A DNA stretch of 35,847 nt from Alphaproteobacteria bacterium (GCA_018819265.1 JAHJQI010000037.1:1-35847), one strand, 5' to 3'. Shown: positions 24,584 to 32,006, numbered from the stretch's first letter. The notes: generated from the sequence alone by a model not told the origin. Translations and numbers: made by a program.

Positions 24584-25045
24584 TCACGAGGACGGGAGCA
24601 GCGGACCGCCGGTTATGCGCATGCGGCCACGGACAAGTCCGACCGGGACGCCGGGAGCGCTGGCAAGGCTCAAGTGGACGCCGTAGTAGGCATTTCGCCC
24701 GCTGAGCGCGGTCAAGGTGACGTCGGCGATCAGGCGGTCGCCCAGCGGCACGGGCTTGAGAAAGTCGATCGACGCATCCGCCGTGGCAGCGCGCTCGCCG
24801 CGGGCGTTGCATGTGAAGCCGAGGGCAAGATCGGCAAACGCGAAGACGATGCCGCCGTGGCAGACGCCAAAGGTATTGGCGTGCTGGGGTTTGACGTCCA
24901 TGGCGAAACGGGCGCTTTGCGTGCCGGCGCGCAGGATCACGATCCCGAGCCACTGGTAGACGGGATTGACGGCGGCCATGGCTTCCTTCAGCGCCCTGGC
25001 CTCAGGGTCATCGCCGGCCGGATCAACGGCTGCGGGATCGCTCAC
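24584..25045 (-). CDS. PaaI family hotdog-fold thioesterase
   Basis: A 153-residue hotdog-fold acyl-CoA thioesterase-like protein (PaaI group). The N-terminal segment (about 1-30) is hydrophilic, the core begins with YQWLGIVILRAGT and the family motif HANTFGVCHGGIVFAFADLAL holds the conserved His-Gly-Gly active-site loop; SIDFLKPVPLGDRLIADV is the following strand-turn. It converges with the Lrp gene and is separated from the upstream beta-hydroxyacid dehydrogenase by the composite hairpin array. Confidence 0.9.
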   Translation of the reverse strand: MSDPAAVDPAGDDPEARALKEAMAAVNPVYQWLGIVILRAGTQSARFAMDVKPQHANTFGVCHGGIVFAFADLALGFTCNARGERAATADASIDFLKPVPLGDRLIADVTLTALSGRNAYYGVHLSLASAPGVPVGLVRGRMRITGGPLLPSS

Positions 25046-25066
25046 GACTGCTGCCTCGCGCTTAAC

Positions 25067-25142
25067 CTAGTGTTCCGGTTCTGCCATTTGTTTCTCTTGC
25101 GGCACTGTGCAGAGCAAATGTCAGAACCATAAGGAACACTAG
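25067..25142. repeat. CTAG-bounded hairpin element, module C
   Basis: A 76-base near-palindrome from CTAGTGTTCCGGTTCTG to AACCATAAGGAACACTAG. It is homologous to 5517-5593 in the opposite orientation. It is the first module of the composite array 25067-25371, lying 22 bases upstream of the thioesterase start codon on the minus strand. Confidence 0.8.
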
Positions 25143-25155
25143 CAACTGTATGATT

Positions 25156-25220
25156 CTAGAGCATTATCCGATCACACGGAAACGCATTGGCGTTTTAGTG
25201 GTCGGATGAAAATGCTCTAC
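25156..25220. repeat. Hairpin element, module D
   Basis: A 65-base near-palindrome, CTAGAGCATTATCCGATC at the left and GTCGGATGAAAATGCTCTAC at the right, the last base altered from an expected CTAG. It is joined to module C by a 13-base linker (25143-25155) and to module A by a related 10-base linker (25221-25230). Confidence 0.75.
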
Positions 25221-25230
25221 ATCCATGATT

Positions 25231-25296
25231 CTAGAGCAACTTTATCCGATCCGGGAATCGCTGATAGCGATTCCGTCAGATCGGATGTTGCTCTAG
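25231..25296. repeat. CTAG-bounded hairpin element, module A
   Basis: A 66-base palindrome, CTAGAGCAACTTTATCCGATC to GATCGGATGTTGCTCTAG with an inner stem around GGAATCGC and GCGATTCC. Its last CTAG (25293-25296) is also the first four bases of module B. A decayed copy lies at 23080-23143. Confidence 0.8.
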
Positions 25297-25371
25297 TGTA
25301 GCTTTTGCATCTAACGTTTGGTCGATACGCCAGCCGCTAATGGGTACCAAACGTTAGATGCGCTACACTAG
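25293..25371. repeat. CTAG-bounded hairpin element, module B
   Basis: A 79-base near-palindrome, CTAGTGTAGC to GCTACACTAG, with inner arms ATCTAACGTTTGG and CCAAACGTTAGAT. It is homologous to 5423-5503 inverted. The right end overlaps the dehydrogenase gene, so its CTAGTGTAG supplies the last two residues and the stop codon of that gene. Confidence 0.8.
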
Positions 25372-26253
25372 CTTGCGGTCGGCGGCGTTGAGGCGCGCGA
25401 TCAGGCTTGAGGTATCCCAGCGGCTGCCGCCCATCTTCTGCACTTCCGAATAGAACTGGTCGACGATCGCGGTGACGGGCAGGCTGGCGCCGTTGCGGCG
25501 GGCTTCGTCGAGGCAGATCGAGAGGTCCTTGCGCATCCAGTCGACGGCGAAACCGTAGTCGAACCTACCGGCCGTCATGCCTTCCCAACGGTTCTCCATC
25601 TGCCAGGACTGGGCGGCGCCCTTGGAGATCGTCGCAATCACCTTGGTCACATCGAGATCGGCCTTCTGGGCGAAATGGATGGCCTCCGACAAGCCCTGAA
25701 CGAGGCCGGCGATGGCAATCTGGTTGACCATCTTGGTCAACTGGCCGGCGCCGGGTGCACCGATCAGGTTGACCATGCGCGCATAGGCCGAAATGACCGG
25801 CTCGGCGCGCGCAAAAACGGCTTCTTCACCGCCGCACATGACGGTCAGCGCGCCATTCTCGGCGCCGGCCTGGCCGCCGGATACGGGGGCGTCGATGAAG
25901 TCGAAACCGTGGACCTTGGCGGCGGCATAGAGCTCGCGGGCGACGTCGGCGGAGGCCGTGGTGTTGTCGATAAAGACAGCGCCGGCCTTGATGGCGGAGA
26001 AAGCCCCGCTTTCGCCGAGCGTGACGGCACGCAGGTCGTCGTCATTGCCGACGCAGCAGAAGACGAAATCGCAATCCCTGGCGGCTTCGGCGGGCGTCTT
26101 TGCAGCGCGGCCGGCGCCGTGTTCGCCGACCCACTTCTCGGCCTTGGCAAACGTGCGGTTGTAGACGGTGAGGTCATGGCCACCCTTCTTCAGGAGGTGG
26201 CCGGCCATCGGGTAACCCATGACGCCCAACCCGATGAATGCAACCTTGGCCAT
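25363..26253 (-). CDS. NAD(P)-dependent beta-hydroxyacid dehydrogenase family protein
   Basis: A 296-residue member of the 3-hydroxyisobutyrate/6-phosphogluconate-type family. The Rossmann motif is VAFIGLGVMGYPMAGHLL (Gly-x-Gly-x-x-Gly at 8-13), the substrate-binding motif is DAPVSGGQAGAENGALTVMCGG (about 120-141), and the catalytic Lys is in GAGQLTKMVNQI. The family includes 3-hydroxyisobutyrate dehydrogenase and tartronate semialdehyde reductase; the exact substrate cannot be assigned. The ATG at 26253 has GAGGAGCG upstream. The last residues and stop come from hairpin module B. It is divergent from the threonine ammonia-lyase gene and shares the intergenic region containing the tandem repeats. 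Confidence 0.93.
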   Translation of the reverse strand: MAKVAFIGLGVMGYPMAGHLLKKGGHDLTVYNRTFAKAEKWVGEHGAGRAAKTPAEAARDCDFVFCCVGNDDDLRAVTLGESGAFSAIKAGAVFIDNTTASADVARELYAAAKVHGFDFIDAPVSGGQAGAENGALTVMCGGEEAVFARAEPVISAYARMVNLIGAPGAGQLTKMVNQIAIAGLVQGLSEAIHFAQKADLDVTKVIATISKGAAQSWQMENRWEGMTAGRFDYGFAVDWMRKDLSICLDEARRNGASLPVTAIVDQFYSEVQKMGGSRWDTSSLIARLNAADRKLV

Positions 26254-26642
26254 ATTTCTCGCTCCTCATCTTGGGGAATTGGTTCTTCAACAGCAACTCT
26301 CGGCGTGCCGGGACGAGCTTGCCTGTCGTCATCATTTGACACCTGGCAACGGGCGTCGCTACTGACAACCTTCCATGCTCAACATAAGCTTGCGCAGTGT
26401 TGACGATCTGAAGTCGTGTTGGTTTCTCTCTCACCAACACTTCCTGAAGTCGTGGTTGTTTTTTTTGACCAACACTTCCTGAAGTCGTGGTTGTTTTTTT
26501 TGACCAACACTTCCTGAAGTCGTGGTTGTTGTGATTTCGAAACTTTGTAGCCACTGTGGGTGGGTCCGGGCAAAGGAAAAGTGCCGTTCGGACAAGTTGA
26601 CCGGCTGTGCGGGGCGTGCCCCGTCGAGATGAGGGTGGCAGG
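26254..26642. other. Divergent intergenic region between dehydrogenase and threonine ammonia-lyase genes
   Basis: 389 bases containing the dehydrogenase ribosome-binding site, the 35-base tandem repeat array at 26434-26530 described separately, and a partial copy of the repeat at 26409-26426 (CTGAAGTCGTGTTGG). The plus-strand gene probably starts at the far right. An antisense open frame of 81 codons is a by-product of the 35-base repeats and is not called. Confidence 0.5.
26434..26530 (+). repeat. 35-base tandem repeat, terminator-like units (about 2.8 copies)
   Basis: Exact 35-base units start at 26434, 26469 and 26504; the third stops before its T-run. Each unit has a small imperfect stem (CAAC.ACTTC / GAAGT..GTTG, core ACTTC-CT-GAAGT) followed, in the first two units, by eight T residues. 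In the plus direction each looks like a weak intrinsic terminator or attenuator in the leader of the threonine ammonia-lyase gene, whose start is about 110 bases further on. The exactness of the units implies recent expansion. Confidence 0.85.
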
Positions 26643-27908
26643 TTGGGCGCGAAATTTGAGGGCGGGCAAGCAGCAAAGGCAGCCGCCGAAACCGCGGCAG
26701 TGGTGCTGGCGTCGGTCGAAGCGGCCGCGAAAAATATCGCGGGTGCCGTCGAGGTGACCGACTTCGACCGCAGCCGGACGCTGTCGGACATGTTCGGCGC
26801 GAAGGTCTGGCTGAAGCGGGAAAACCTGCAATTCACCGGTTCGTTCAAGGAGCGCGGGGCGTTGAACAAGCTGTTGACGCTGACCGATCAGGAACGAAGC
26901 AAGGGCGTCATTGCGATGTCGGCGGGCAATCATGCGCAGGGTGTTGCCTATCATGCGCAACGCCTCGGGATTCCGGCTTTTATCGTGATGCCGGAGCCGA
27001 CTCCGACGGTGAAAGTCGAGAATACGCGCGGGCACGGCGCCACCGTCCTCCTCAAGGGGACGCAACTCGAAGAAGCAGCCGAATTCGCCCACGAGTATGG
27101 CCGCGAGCATGAACTAACCTTCGTGCATCCCTACGACGACCCGCTGGTGATTGCGGGACAGGGGACAATCGCACTCGAAATGCTGGGCGAGGTACCCGAT
27201 CTCGACGTCCTGGTGATCCCGATCGGCGGCGGTGGCCTGATCTCTGGGATTGCAATCGCCGCCAAAGCTATCAGGCCGGAGATCGAAGTGATCGGGGTAC
27301 AGGCGCGGCTTTATCCTTCCATGTACAACGTGATTGGCGGTGAAGATCTGCCAATGCGCGGCGACACGCTGGCCGAAGGCATCGCGGTCAAGTCGCCGGG
27401 CAAGATCACCACTCCGATCGTGCGTAAATTCGTCGACGATATCGTTCTCGTCAGCGAAGCGCAGTTGGAGCGGGCGGTCAGCCTTCTGATCGGGATCGAG
27501 AAGACGGTGGTCGAGGGCGCGGGGGCGGCGGGGCTCGCAGCGATGATCGCCGAGCCTCAGCGCTTCAAAGGGCGCAAGGTCGGGCTGGTCCTGTGCGGCG
27601 GCAATATCGATACACGCCTGCTGGCAAGCGTGTTGACACGCGAACTCGCGCGACAGGGCTGCCTGACGCAGTTGACGATCGACATACCCGACAGGCCCGG
27701 GCAACTCGCCATGGTGTCGAGGGCGATCGCGGAGGCGGAAGCCAACGTGGTCGAGGTCTACCACCAGCGGGTCTTCACCGATCTGCCGGCCAAGGGGGCC
27801 GAACTGCACGTCGTTATCGAGACGCGCGACCGTGCGCACCTGCAGCGCGTCATCGCCGGCCTGGAGGCCTGCGGTTACGACGTTTCCGCGAAGGGCGCGC
27901 CGGAGTAA
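26643..27908 (+). CDS. Threonine ammonia-lyase (threonine dehydratase)
   Basis: A PLP enzyme converting threonine to 2-oxobutanoate and ammonia, about 422 residues from TTG 26643. Motifs: LQFTGSFKERGALNKL with the Schiff-base Lys69, MSAGNHAQGVAYHAQRLG, the PLP-phosphate loop PIGGGGLISG, CGGNIDTRLL, and a C-terminal ACT-like domain (LTIDIPDRPGQLAMVSRAI) typical of the catabolic/biodegradative type with regulation. No ATG fits: GTG 26607 and TTG 26643 are candidates, and the latter has GGCAGG just upstream. The N-terminus is Ala-rich. Gene names ilvA or tdcB are both used for this family; I do not choose. The leader has terminator-like repeats. Confidence 0.9.
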   Translation: MGAKFEGGQAAKAAAETAAVVLASVEAAAKNIAGAVEVTDFDRSRTLSDMFGAKVWLKRENLQFTGSFKERGALNKLLTLTDQERSKGVIAMSAGNHAQGVAYHAQRLGIPAFIVMPEPTPTVKVENTRGHGATVLLKGTQLEEAAEFAHEYGREHELTFVHPYDDPLVIAGQGTIALEMLGEVPDLDVLVIPIGGGGLISGIAIAAKAIRPEIEVIGVQARLYPSMYNVIGGEDLPMRGDTLAEGIAVKSPGKITTPIVRKFVDDIVLVSEAQLERAVSLLIGIEKTVVEGAGAAGLAAMIAEPQRFKGRKVGLVLCGGNIDTRLLASVLTRELARQGCLTQLTIDIPDRPGQLAMVSRAIAEAEANVVEVYHQRVFTDLPAKGAELHVVIETRDRAHLQRVIAGLEACGYDVSAKGAPE

Positions 27909-28167
27909 GGGTCGTTCACTCTCGGTGGACTGGCTTTAGCGCGTTTCCGAATTAGGCGGGAACTGCGAGACTAGTCGGTTACTGTTGCTCCTTCGTTTGC
28001 TAACATTGAAAGGAACCGCCAGCCTAAAGTTGGGACCTACTCTCACCTTTTCGTTACCCCACATTTTTCGCCGCGATATAGGGATGCTCATGCAATATGT
28101 TTGGCTTTATCGGGTAGCAGGCGGGTGGCAGCTCAAGACTGTAATGCAATCTTAAAGGGAGGAAATC

Positions 28168-28824
28168 ATGACCCTATCCATTGGCAGCATTGCCCCCGAT
28201 TTTCAAGCAGATACCACCGAAGGAAAAATCAGTTTTCATGACTGGATAGGCAGCTCATGGTGCCTGTTTTTTTCGCATCCGAAGGACTTCACACCTGTCT
28301 GTACGACAGAGCTTGGATGCTTGGCCGGCATGAAGTCAGAATTCGATAAACGTAACTGCAAAATCATCGGCCTCAGTGTAGACCCGGTTGAAGATCACAC
28401 GGCATGGTCCAAGGATATCGCGGCAGCTACGGGCAATGCAATAAACTACCCAATGATCGGTGACGCCGAGCTGAATGTGGCAAAGCTCTACGGCATGCTT
28501 CCTGGCGACGCCGGCAATTCGTCGAAAGGGCGTACGCCGATCGATAACCAGACCGTCCGCAACATCTATATCATCGGCCCGGACAAGGCGATCAAAGCTA
28601 TGATCACCTATCCGATGAGCACGGGCCGGAATTTCGACGAGGTGCTTCGGTTGATCGACTCTTGCCAACTCACGGCCAAGCATCAGGTGGCGACGCCAGT
28701 GAACTGGAAGCATGGAGAAGATGTGATCATCGTGCCGGCTGTCTCCAATGAGCAGGCGAAAGAGAAGTATCCCGACGGCTGGAAAGCGCCATTGCCCTAT
28801 CTGCGTATCGTGCCAGCACCGTAA
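28168..28824 (+). CDS. 1-Cys peroxiredoxin (Prx6-like, AhpC/TSA family)
   Basis: A 218-residue thiol peroxidase. The peroxidatic Cys45 lies in HPKDFTPVCTTELG and the fold follows AhpC/TSA with a C-terminal 1-Cys Prx domain (about 150-218: HQVATPVNWKHGEDVIIVPAVSNE); the length and HGEDV motif fit the Prx6 group, which uses glutathione or other reductants. The start ATG has AAAGGGAGG upstream. The gene and its 5' region are more AT-rich than neighbours (CCTGTTTTTTTCGCATCC, AAACGTAACTGCAAAATC), which may indicate different ancestry. No regulatory gene (such as oxyR) is adjacent. Confidence 0.95.
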   Translation: MTLSIGSIAPDFQADTTEGKISFHDWIGSSWCLFFSHPKDFTPVCTTELGCLAGMKSEFDKRNCKIIGLSVDPVEDHTAWSKDIAAATGNAINYPMIGDAELNVAKLYGMLPGDAGNSSKGRTPIDNQTVRNIYIIGPDKAIKAMITYPMSTGRNFDEVLRLIDSCQLTAKHQVATPVNWKHGEDVIIVPAVSNEQAKEKYPDGWKAPLPYLRIVPAP

Positions 28825-29027
28825 TTTTTCTCAGCGCCTGAATCGAGTAAGCGCCCGGCTGTTTTCGTTTTTTCCGATTTGCCGAACACCGAGCGGCTGT
28901 CTTGGCAATTGGAGGAGATCGCGTGGGCAGACGCTCACCTCTTAGTCGAGATACGACGCACAGGAGCACATCTTTTGAGACGCCCTTCCATTTCTGGTGT
29001 GTTCCAAACCTAGCCGACCTTAGGAGG

Positions 29028-29047
29028 CCCCCCGGCTTTGCTGGGGG
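29028..29047. repeat. Short GC-rich hairpin
   Basis: CCCCCCGGCTTTGCTGGGGG forms a near-perfect hairpin with a TTT loop (one mismatch region) in the intergenic stretch 28825-29093, which otherwise has no gene. It could be a terminator for either flanking gene, although no T-run follows, or the end of an insertion-element remnant. Confidence 0.4.
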
Positions 29048-29093
29048 ATACTTACTTCCTGACCGCCCCTATCGACGATGAACACGGTCTATT

Positions 29094-29756
29094 TTAATGG
29101 CTGATCGGGTGGCCGTCGAATGCGAGCTGTTCGCGGGCACGCCAGTCGTCCGTCACGTAGTTGATGATGATCGACTTGCGGATGCCTTCGATCTTGCGCG
29201 GTTCGAAGCCGTGATAGGTATTGTCTCCGGGGACGAACACCATGGCTGCGTTCGAGCGGAACGGCGAGCGGCCGAAGTGACGCTTGTCGGCCTCGTAGAT
29301 GTCGGTACCGAGATCGCAGTGGGTCGGATCATCCGAGACGTACAGCAGCATCGTGAACACCTTGACGCCGAGATCGGTGTGCGGCTCCAGCCAGAAGCCG
29401 TCGATGTCCTGGGCGTATTCGACGCGCAGGAAGCTGGCGTTGAGATCGGTGCCGAAGTGTTCGGCGATGGCGCGGGTCAGCGCCTCGGACTGGAAGGCTT
29501 CGTTGAGCGCCTTGCAGACGGGGAAGCGGACCATGTTGTCGGCGTCAAAATACGTTCGGGTCTTATTGTGCAGTTCGCGCTTGCCGGAAACGCCGCCGAG
29601 TTCGGGTGCCGCGAAGGGCAGGGTGTTGGTGGCTGCGATGGCGTCATCGGGAAGGCAGGATGTCAGGAACCAGTGCCGGTAGGGCTGGTCGCTCGATTTC
29701 GAGTTCGCCATGCTGGCGAGCATGGATTGCGTGATCGCCTCGGCGGTGATGGCCAT
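29094..29756 (-). CDS. 2OG-Fe(II) oxygenase family protein
   Basis: A 220-residue dioxygenase of the 2-oxoglutarate/Fe(II) superfamily. The iron triad is His126-x-Asp128 in WLEPHTDLGV and His182 in NTYHGFEP, with an Arg downstream (RKIEGIRKS) as 2-oxoglutarate ligand. The flanking FLRVEYAQDIDG and FVPGDNTYHGF are typical of the hypoxia-type/SM-20-related prolyl hydroxylase-like subgroup. The start at 29756 gives MAITAEAITQ with GGGAA before it; the open frame to 29813 is longer. Substrate unknown (protein or small metabolite). Confidence 0.9.
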   Translation of the reverse strand: MAITAEAITQSMLASMANSKSSDQPYRHWFLTSCLPDDAIAATNTLPFAAPELGGVSGKRELHNKTRTYFDADNMVRFPVCKALNEAFQSEALTRAIAEHFGTDLNASFLRVEYAQDIDGFWLEPHTDLGVKVFTMLLYVSDDPTHCDLGTDIYEADKRHFGRSPFRSNAAMVFVPGDNTYHGFEPRKIEGIRKSIIINYVTDDWRAREQLAFDGHPISH

Positions 29757-29967
29757 CGTTGATCGTTCCCGTGTGACAGAGCCGGTACTGGTCCGGACGT
29801 TTCGGTAAGCCAAGTTGGCAAGTTAGGGCTTTTGCCATGGCTGAGCGGTCCCCTGTCAAGGGCGAAGTCTTGATCTTTGCGGTGCGTCGGGCTTATCGGC
29901 CACAAATTCGTGTACGTCGGGCTGATGCGCCATTGAGCGGTGGAGTGCCGGCTGGCCGGCGCTCCGG

Positions 29968-30414
29968 TCACGCTGCGAGCGGCAATACGGCGAGTTCGAG
30001 GGGGGTGAGGCGGGCTGGCGCCGGCTGCTCGGCCTGGCGCGCCGTCTCGACAGCGGAAATGGCCCAGTACAGCCGTTGCGGCATGAAGCCCCAGTCGAGG
30101 TTGAGCCGCAATTCGCCGGCGGCAATGGCGGCAGCTTCGATGAAGCGGAAACCGTTTTGCAAAAGCAGATGCTGCAATCGGCGCGACTGCAGGACGTCGA
30201 CAAGCTGCCATAGCCGGATCAAGGCAAGGCCGCCCTCGGTGATGTTGCCGTCGTAGTCGTTCCAGAAGGCCTGTTCCACAGCCTTGCGGTCGGCCACTGC
30301 GGCACCTTCGAAGAAGACCCGGGCGCGTCCCGACTGGACGACGGCCGAGAGGGCCGCCAGCATCACTGCTTTCGGTGCGGGGGCGATGTCGGTTAGTTCG
30401 AGATGCCGGTTCAT
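29968..30414 (-). CDS. Hypothetical protein coupled to a cold-shock-like gene
   Basis: A 148-residue protein of unknown function. It begins at ATG 30414, overlapping by one base the stop codon of the cold-shock-like gene upstream (a TGATG junction), so translation is probably coupled. It has helical segments, many Leu/Ala, several Trp, a motif QAFWNDYDGNITEGGLALIRLWQ in the middle and a hydrophobic C-terminus. No family was recognised; a longer frame to 30831 is rejected because it runs through the other gene in another frame. Confidence 0.7.
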   Translation of the reverse strand: MNRHLELTDIAPAPKAVMLAALSAVVQSGRARVFFEGAAVADRKAVEQAFWNDYDGNITEGGLALIRLWQLVDVLQSRRLQHLLLQNGFRFIEAAAIAAGELRLNLDWGFMPQRLYWAISAVETARQAEQPAPARLTPLELAVLPLAA

Positions 30415-30671
30415 CACGACGCCCTCCCGCCGGCAGCATTGCCACCCGTCTTTTGCGGCTTGGCGAATACCTGCCATGGCGACCCGGTGAGGAGGATGAT
30501 GTCCTTCGCCTTGCGGCCGGGGCCCGGCTTCACGAAATCGACGTCGTAGCCGACGAAGCGCCCGTTCGGGTTGCGAACATCGGCCGGTGCGAAGCGGACC
30601 TTCTTTCCGTCTTCGGTGCGGATCACGCCGACGTTCAGGGTTTCGTGGAATTTGACGATGCGTCCTTGCAT
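30414..30671 (-). CDS. Cold-shock-domain-like small protein
   Basis: An 85-residue protein whose N-terminal part MQGRIVKFHETLNVGVIRTEDGKKVRFAPADVRN resembles the opening of cold-shock domain proteins (K-W/F, G-x-G/I at RNP-like positions, FxxxDV), followed by VGYDVDFVKPGPGRKAKDIILL. It lacks the exact RNP1 (KGFGFI) and RNP2 (VFVH) motifs, so it is a divergent OB-fold candidate rather than a bona fide CspA. The ATG has AGGAG seven bases upstream. It forms a coupled pair with the hypothetical gene that follows. RNA or DNA binding is inferred. Confidence 0.65.
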   Translation of the reverse strand: MQGRIVKFHETLNVGVIRTEDGKKVRFAPADVRNPNGRFVGYDVDFVKPGPGRKAKDIILLTGSPWQVFAKPQKTGGNAAGGRAS

Positions 30672-30992
30672 GGCACGCTCCTGTTGCTAGCGGTGCCGGA
30701 AGCCTCGTTGCGCGAGGTGGGCACACTTGTTTCAGCTGACGGGAGTGTGAGGCTTGTGGTCGCACCGCGCTGTTCCGCAGGCGACAGGAACAAGGTAAAA
30801 TTCGCCCGGTGAACGTGCTGAAGTTAAACACGTTTTCTGCAATGCTGTAGGGCAGCTGGCTGGCTGCAACAAAGCCCGCCGCGGGACGCCTCGGCGGGCT
30901 TTGTCAAATTGCGTCGAGACGATCAGTCAGCGCGGGCAATTTTCGTCGGGTAGGACTTCGATGGTTTGCCCGGAGCAAAAGCCGGTGTGGGG
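30672..30992. other. Intergenic region with the exporter operon terminator
   Basis: 321 bases that contain the ribosome-binding site and 5' leader of the cold-shock-like gene and a strong hairpin terminator at 30869-30904. No further ORF is convincing. Confidence 0.5.
30869..30904 (-). terminator. Intrinsic terminator of the DevCAB-type exporter operon
   Basis: A 13-base-pair stem, ACAAAGCCCGCCG (30869-30881) with CGGCGGGCTTTGT (30892-30904) around a 10-base loop. It lies 88 bases past the DevB stop on the minus strand, where the stem is followed by TTGCAGCC; the tail is only short. A very stable, well-placed terminator candidate. Confidence 0.8.
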
Positions 30993-32006
30993 CTACTTAC
31001 GAAAAAAGGCGTCTACCCGCATGCCCGGCAACAGCGGCACGTCCCCTTCAAGTTCGATCGTGACTTCGAGGATTTCGACGTCGGTCGGGCGGCGGGCGCC
31101 GCGCTGCATGATCTCCGGACTCGCCAAAGCCGGGGCCACCTTCGAGACCTTCCCCTCGTATTCCTTGTCGGGATAGCTGATCGAGGTGACGTAGGCCTTC
31201 TGTCCGACTTCGACCTTGGCGACGTCGGCTTCATCGACTTCTGCGGTAACCTGCAGGGCGCTCATGTCGCCAATGACGACGAGTGGCGCTTGCGGGTTGG
31301 GGGCGACCATCTCGCCCGACTTGGCGCGCAGGATCAGAACCCGGCCGGTGCGGGGCGAGCGGACGCGTGTCTTGTCGAGAAGGGCTTCAGCGATGGCGAC
31401 CTGGGCGCGGGCTTCGCTGACGGCTGCTTCGGCAGGGGTCGGCGCGGGAAGGTTCGGATCGGCCTGGGCGCGGGCAACCTTGACGCGGGCTTTCTGGACG
31501 CGGTCTTCGGCCTGTTCGAGGCGGCGCCTGGCATCGCGCAGCGTGCGTTCCGTAACCGTGCCGTTGCGGCGTCCGGACAGCGCGTAGTCGAGTTCGATGC
31601 GGGCGCCGGTGGCGGCGCGCTCGGCGCGGTAGACTTCGTCCTCGGCGTCGCGAACGTCCTTGCGGTCCTTGTTGAGATTACCGTCGTCGCGCGCCTTCTC
31701 GCGGACGTCGGCTTGCGTTTCTGCAGCGGCGAGACGGGCGCGGGCTTCGGCGTCGTCGAGCTTCAGGAGCAGTTCGCCGTTCTCGACTTCATCGTTGAGG
31801 GCAACGTAGACTTCCGCGACACGGCCGATGATGGCGGTGCCGATGTTGATCATGCCGCCCTTTGGCTCAAGGCGCCCTGGAGCCGCGACGACCCACGGCG
31901 TCTCTGATTCGGCGGCACGGGCTTCGTCAGTTCCGGTCCAGCCGGGCAGCAGCAGGCCGGCGCCGATCAGGCTCAGCACTGCAATGGCACTTCGAATTCG
32001 CTTCAT
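30993..32006 (-). CDS. HlyD family periplasmic adaptor (DevB-like)
   Basis: A 337-residue membrane fusion protein. A signal peptide or anchor (about residues 6-24) is followed by a biotinyl-lipoyl-like segment (VVAAPGRLEPKGGMINIGTAIIGRVAEVYVALNDEVENGELLLKLDD), a long helical hairpin rich in Ala/Arg/Glu/Asp (about 90-220), then the second lipoyl half (VRSPRTGRVLILRAKSGEMV) and a beta-barrel domain. It links the inner-membrane ABC exporter to an outer-membrane channel, which is not encoded here. It is the last gene of the operon with ABC ATPase and permease. Confidence 0.92.
   Translation of the reverse strand: MKRIRSAIAVLSLIGAGLLLPGWTGTDEARAAESETPWVVAAPGRLEPKGGMINIGTAIIGRVAEVYVALNDEVENGELLLKLDDAEARARLAAAETQADVREKARDDGNLNKDRKDVRDAEDEVYRAERAATGARIELDYALSGRRNGTVTERTLRDARRRLEQAEDRVQKARVKVARAQADPNLPAPTPAEAAVSEARAQVAIAEALLDKTRVRSPRTGRVLILRAKSGEMVAPNPQAPLVVIGDMSALQVTAEVDEADVAKVEVGQKAYVTSISYPDKEYEGKVSKVAPALASPEIMQRGARRPTDVEILEVTIELEGDVPLLPGMRVDAFFRK

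Noticed and set aside
26434..26530. CRISPR array
   Set aside because: The 35-base units are directly adjacent with no spacers, and no cas genes are near.
29028..29047. Insertion sequence end
   Set aside because: Only one short hairpin is present; no transposase fragment or matching inverted end was found in the window.
30415..30831. Upstream extension of the 29968 hypothetical protein
   Set aside because: It runs through the cold-shock-like gene in another frame and is Arg/Pro-rich shadow sequence; the ATG at 30414 overlaps the stop of that gene as in coupled pairs.
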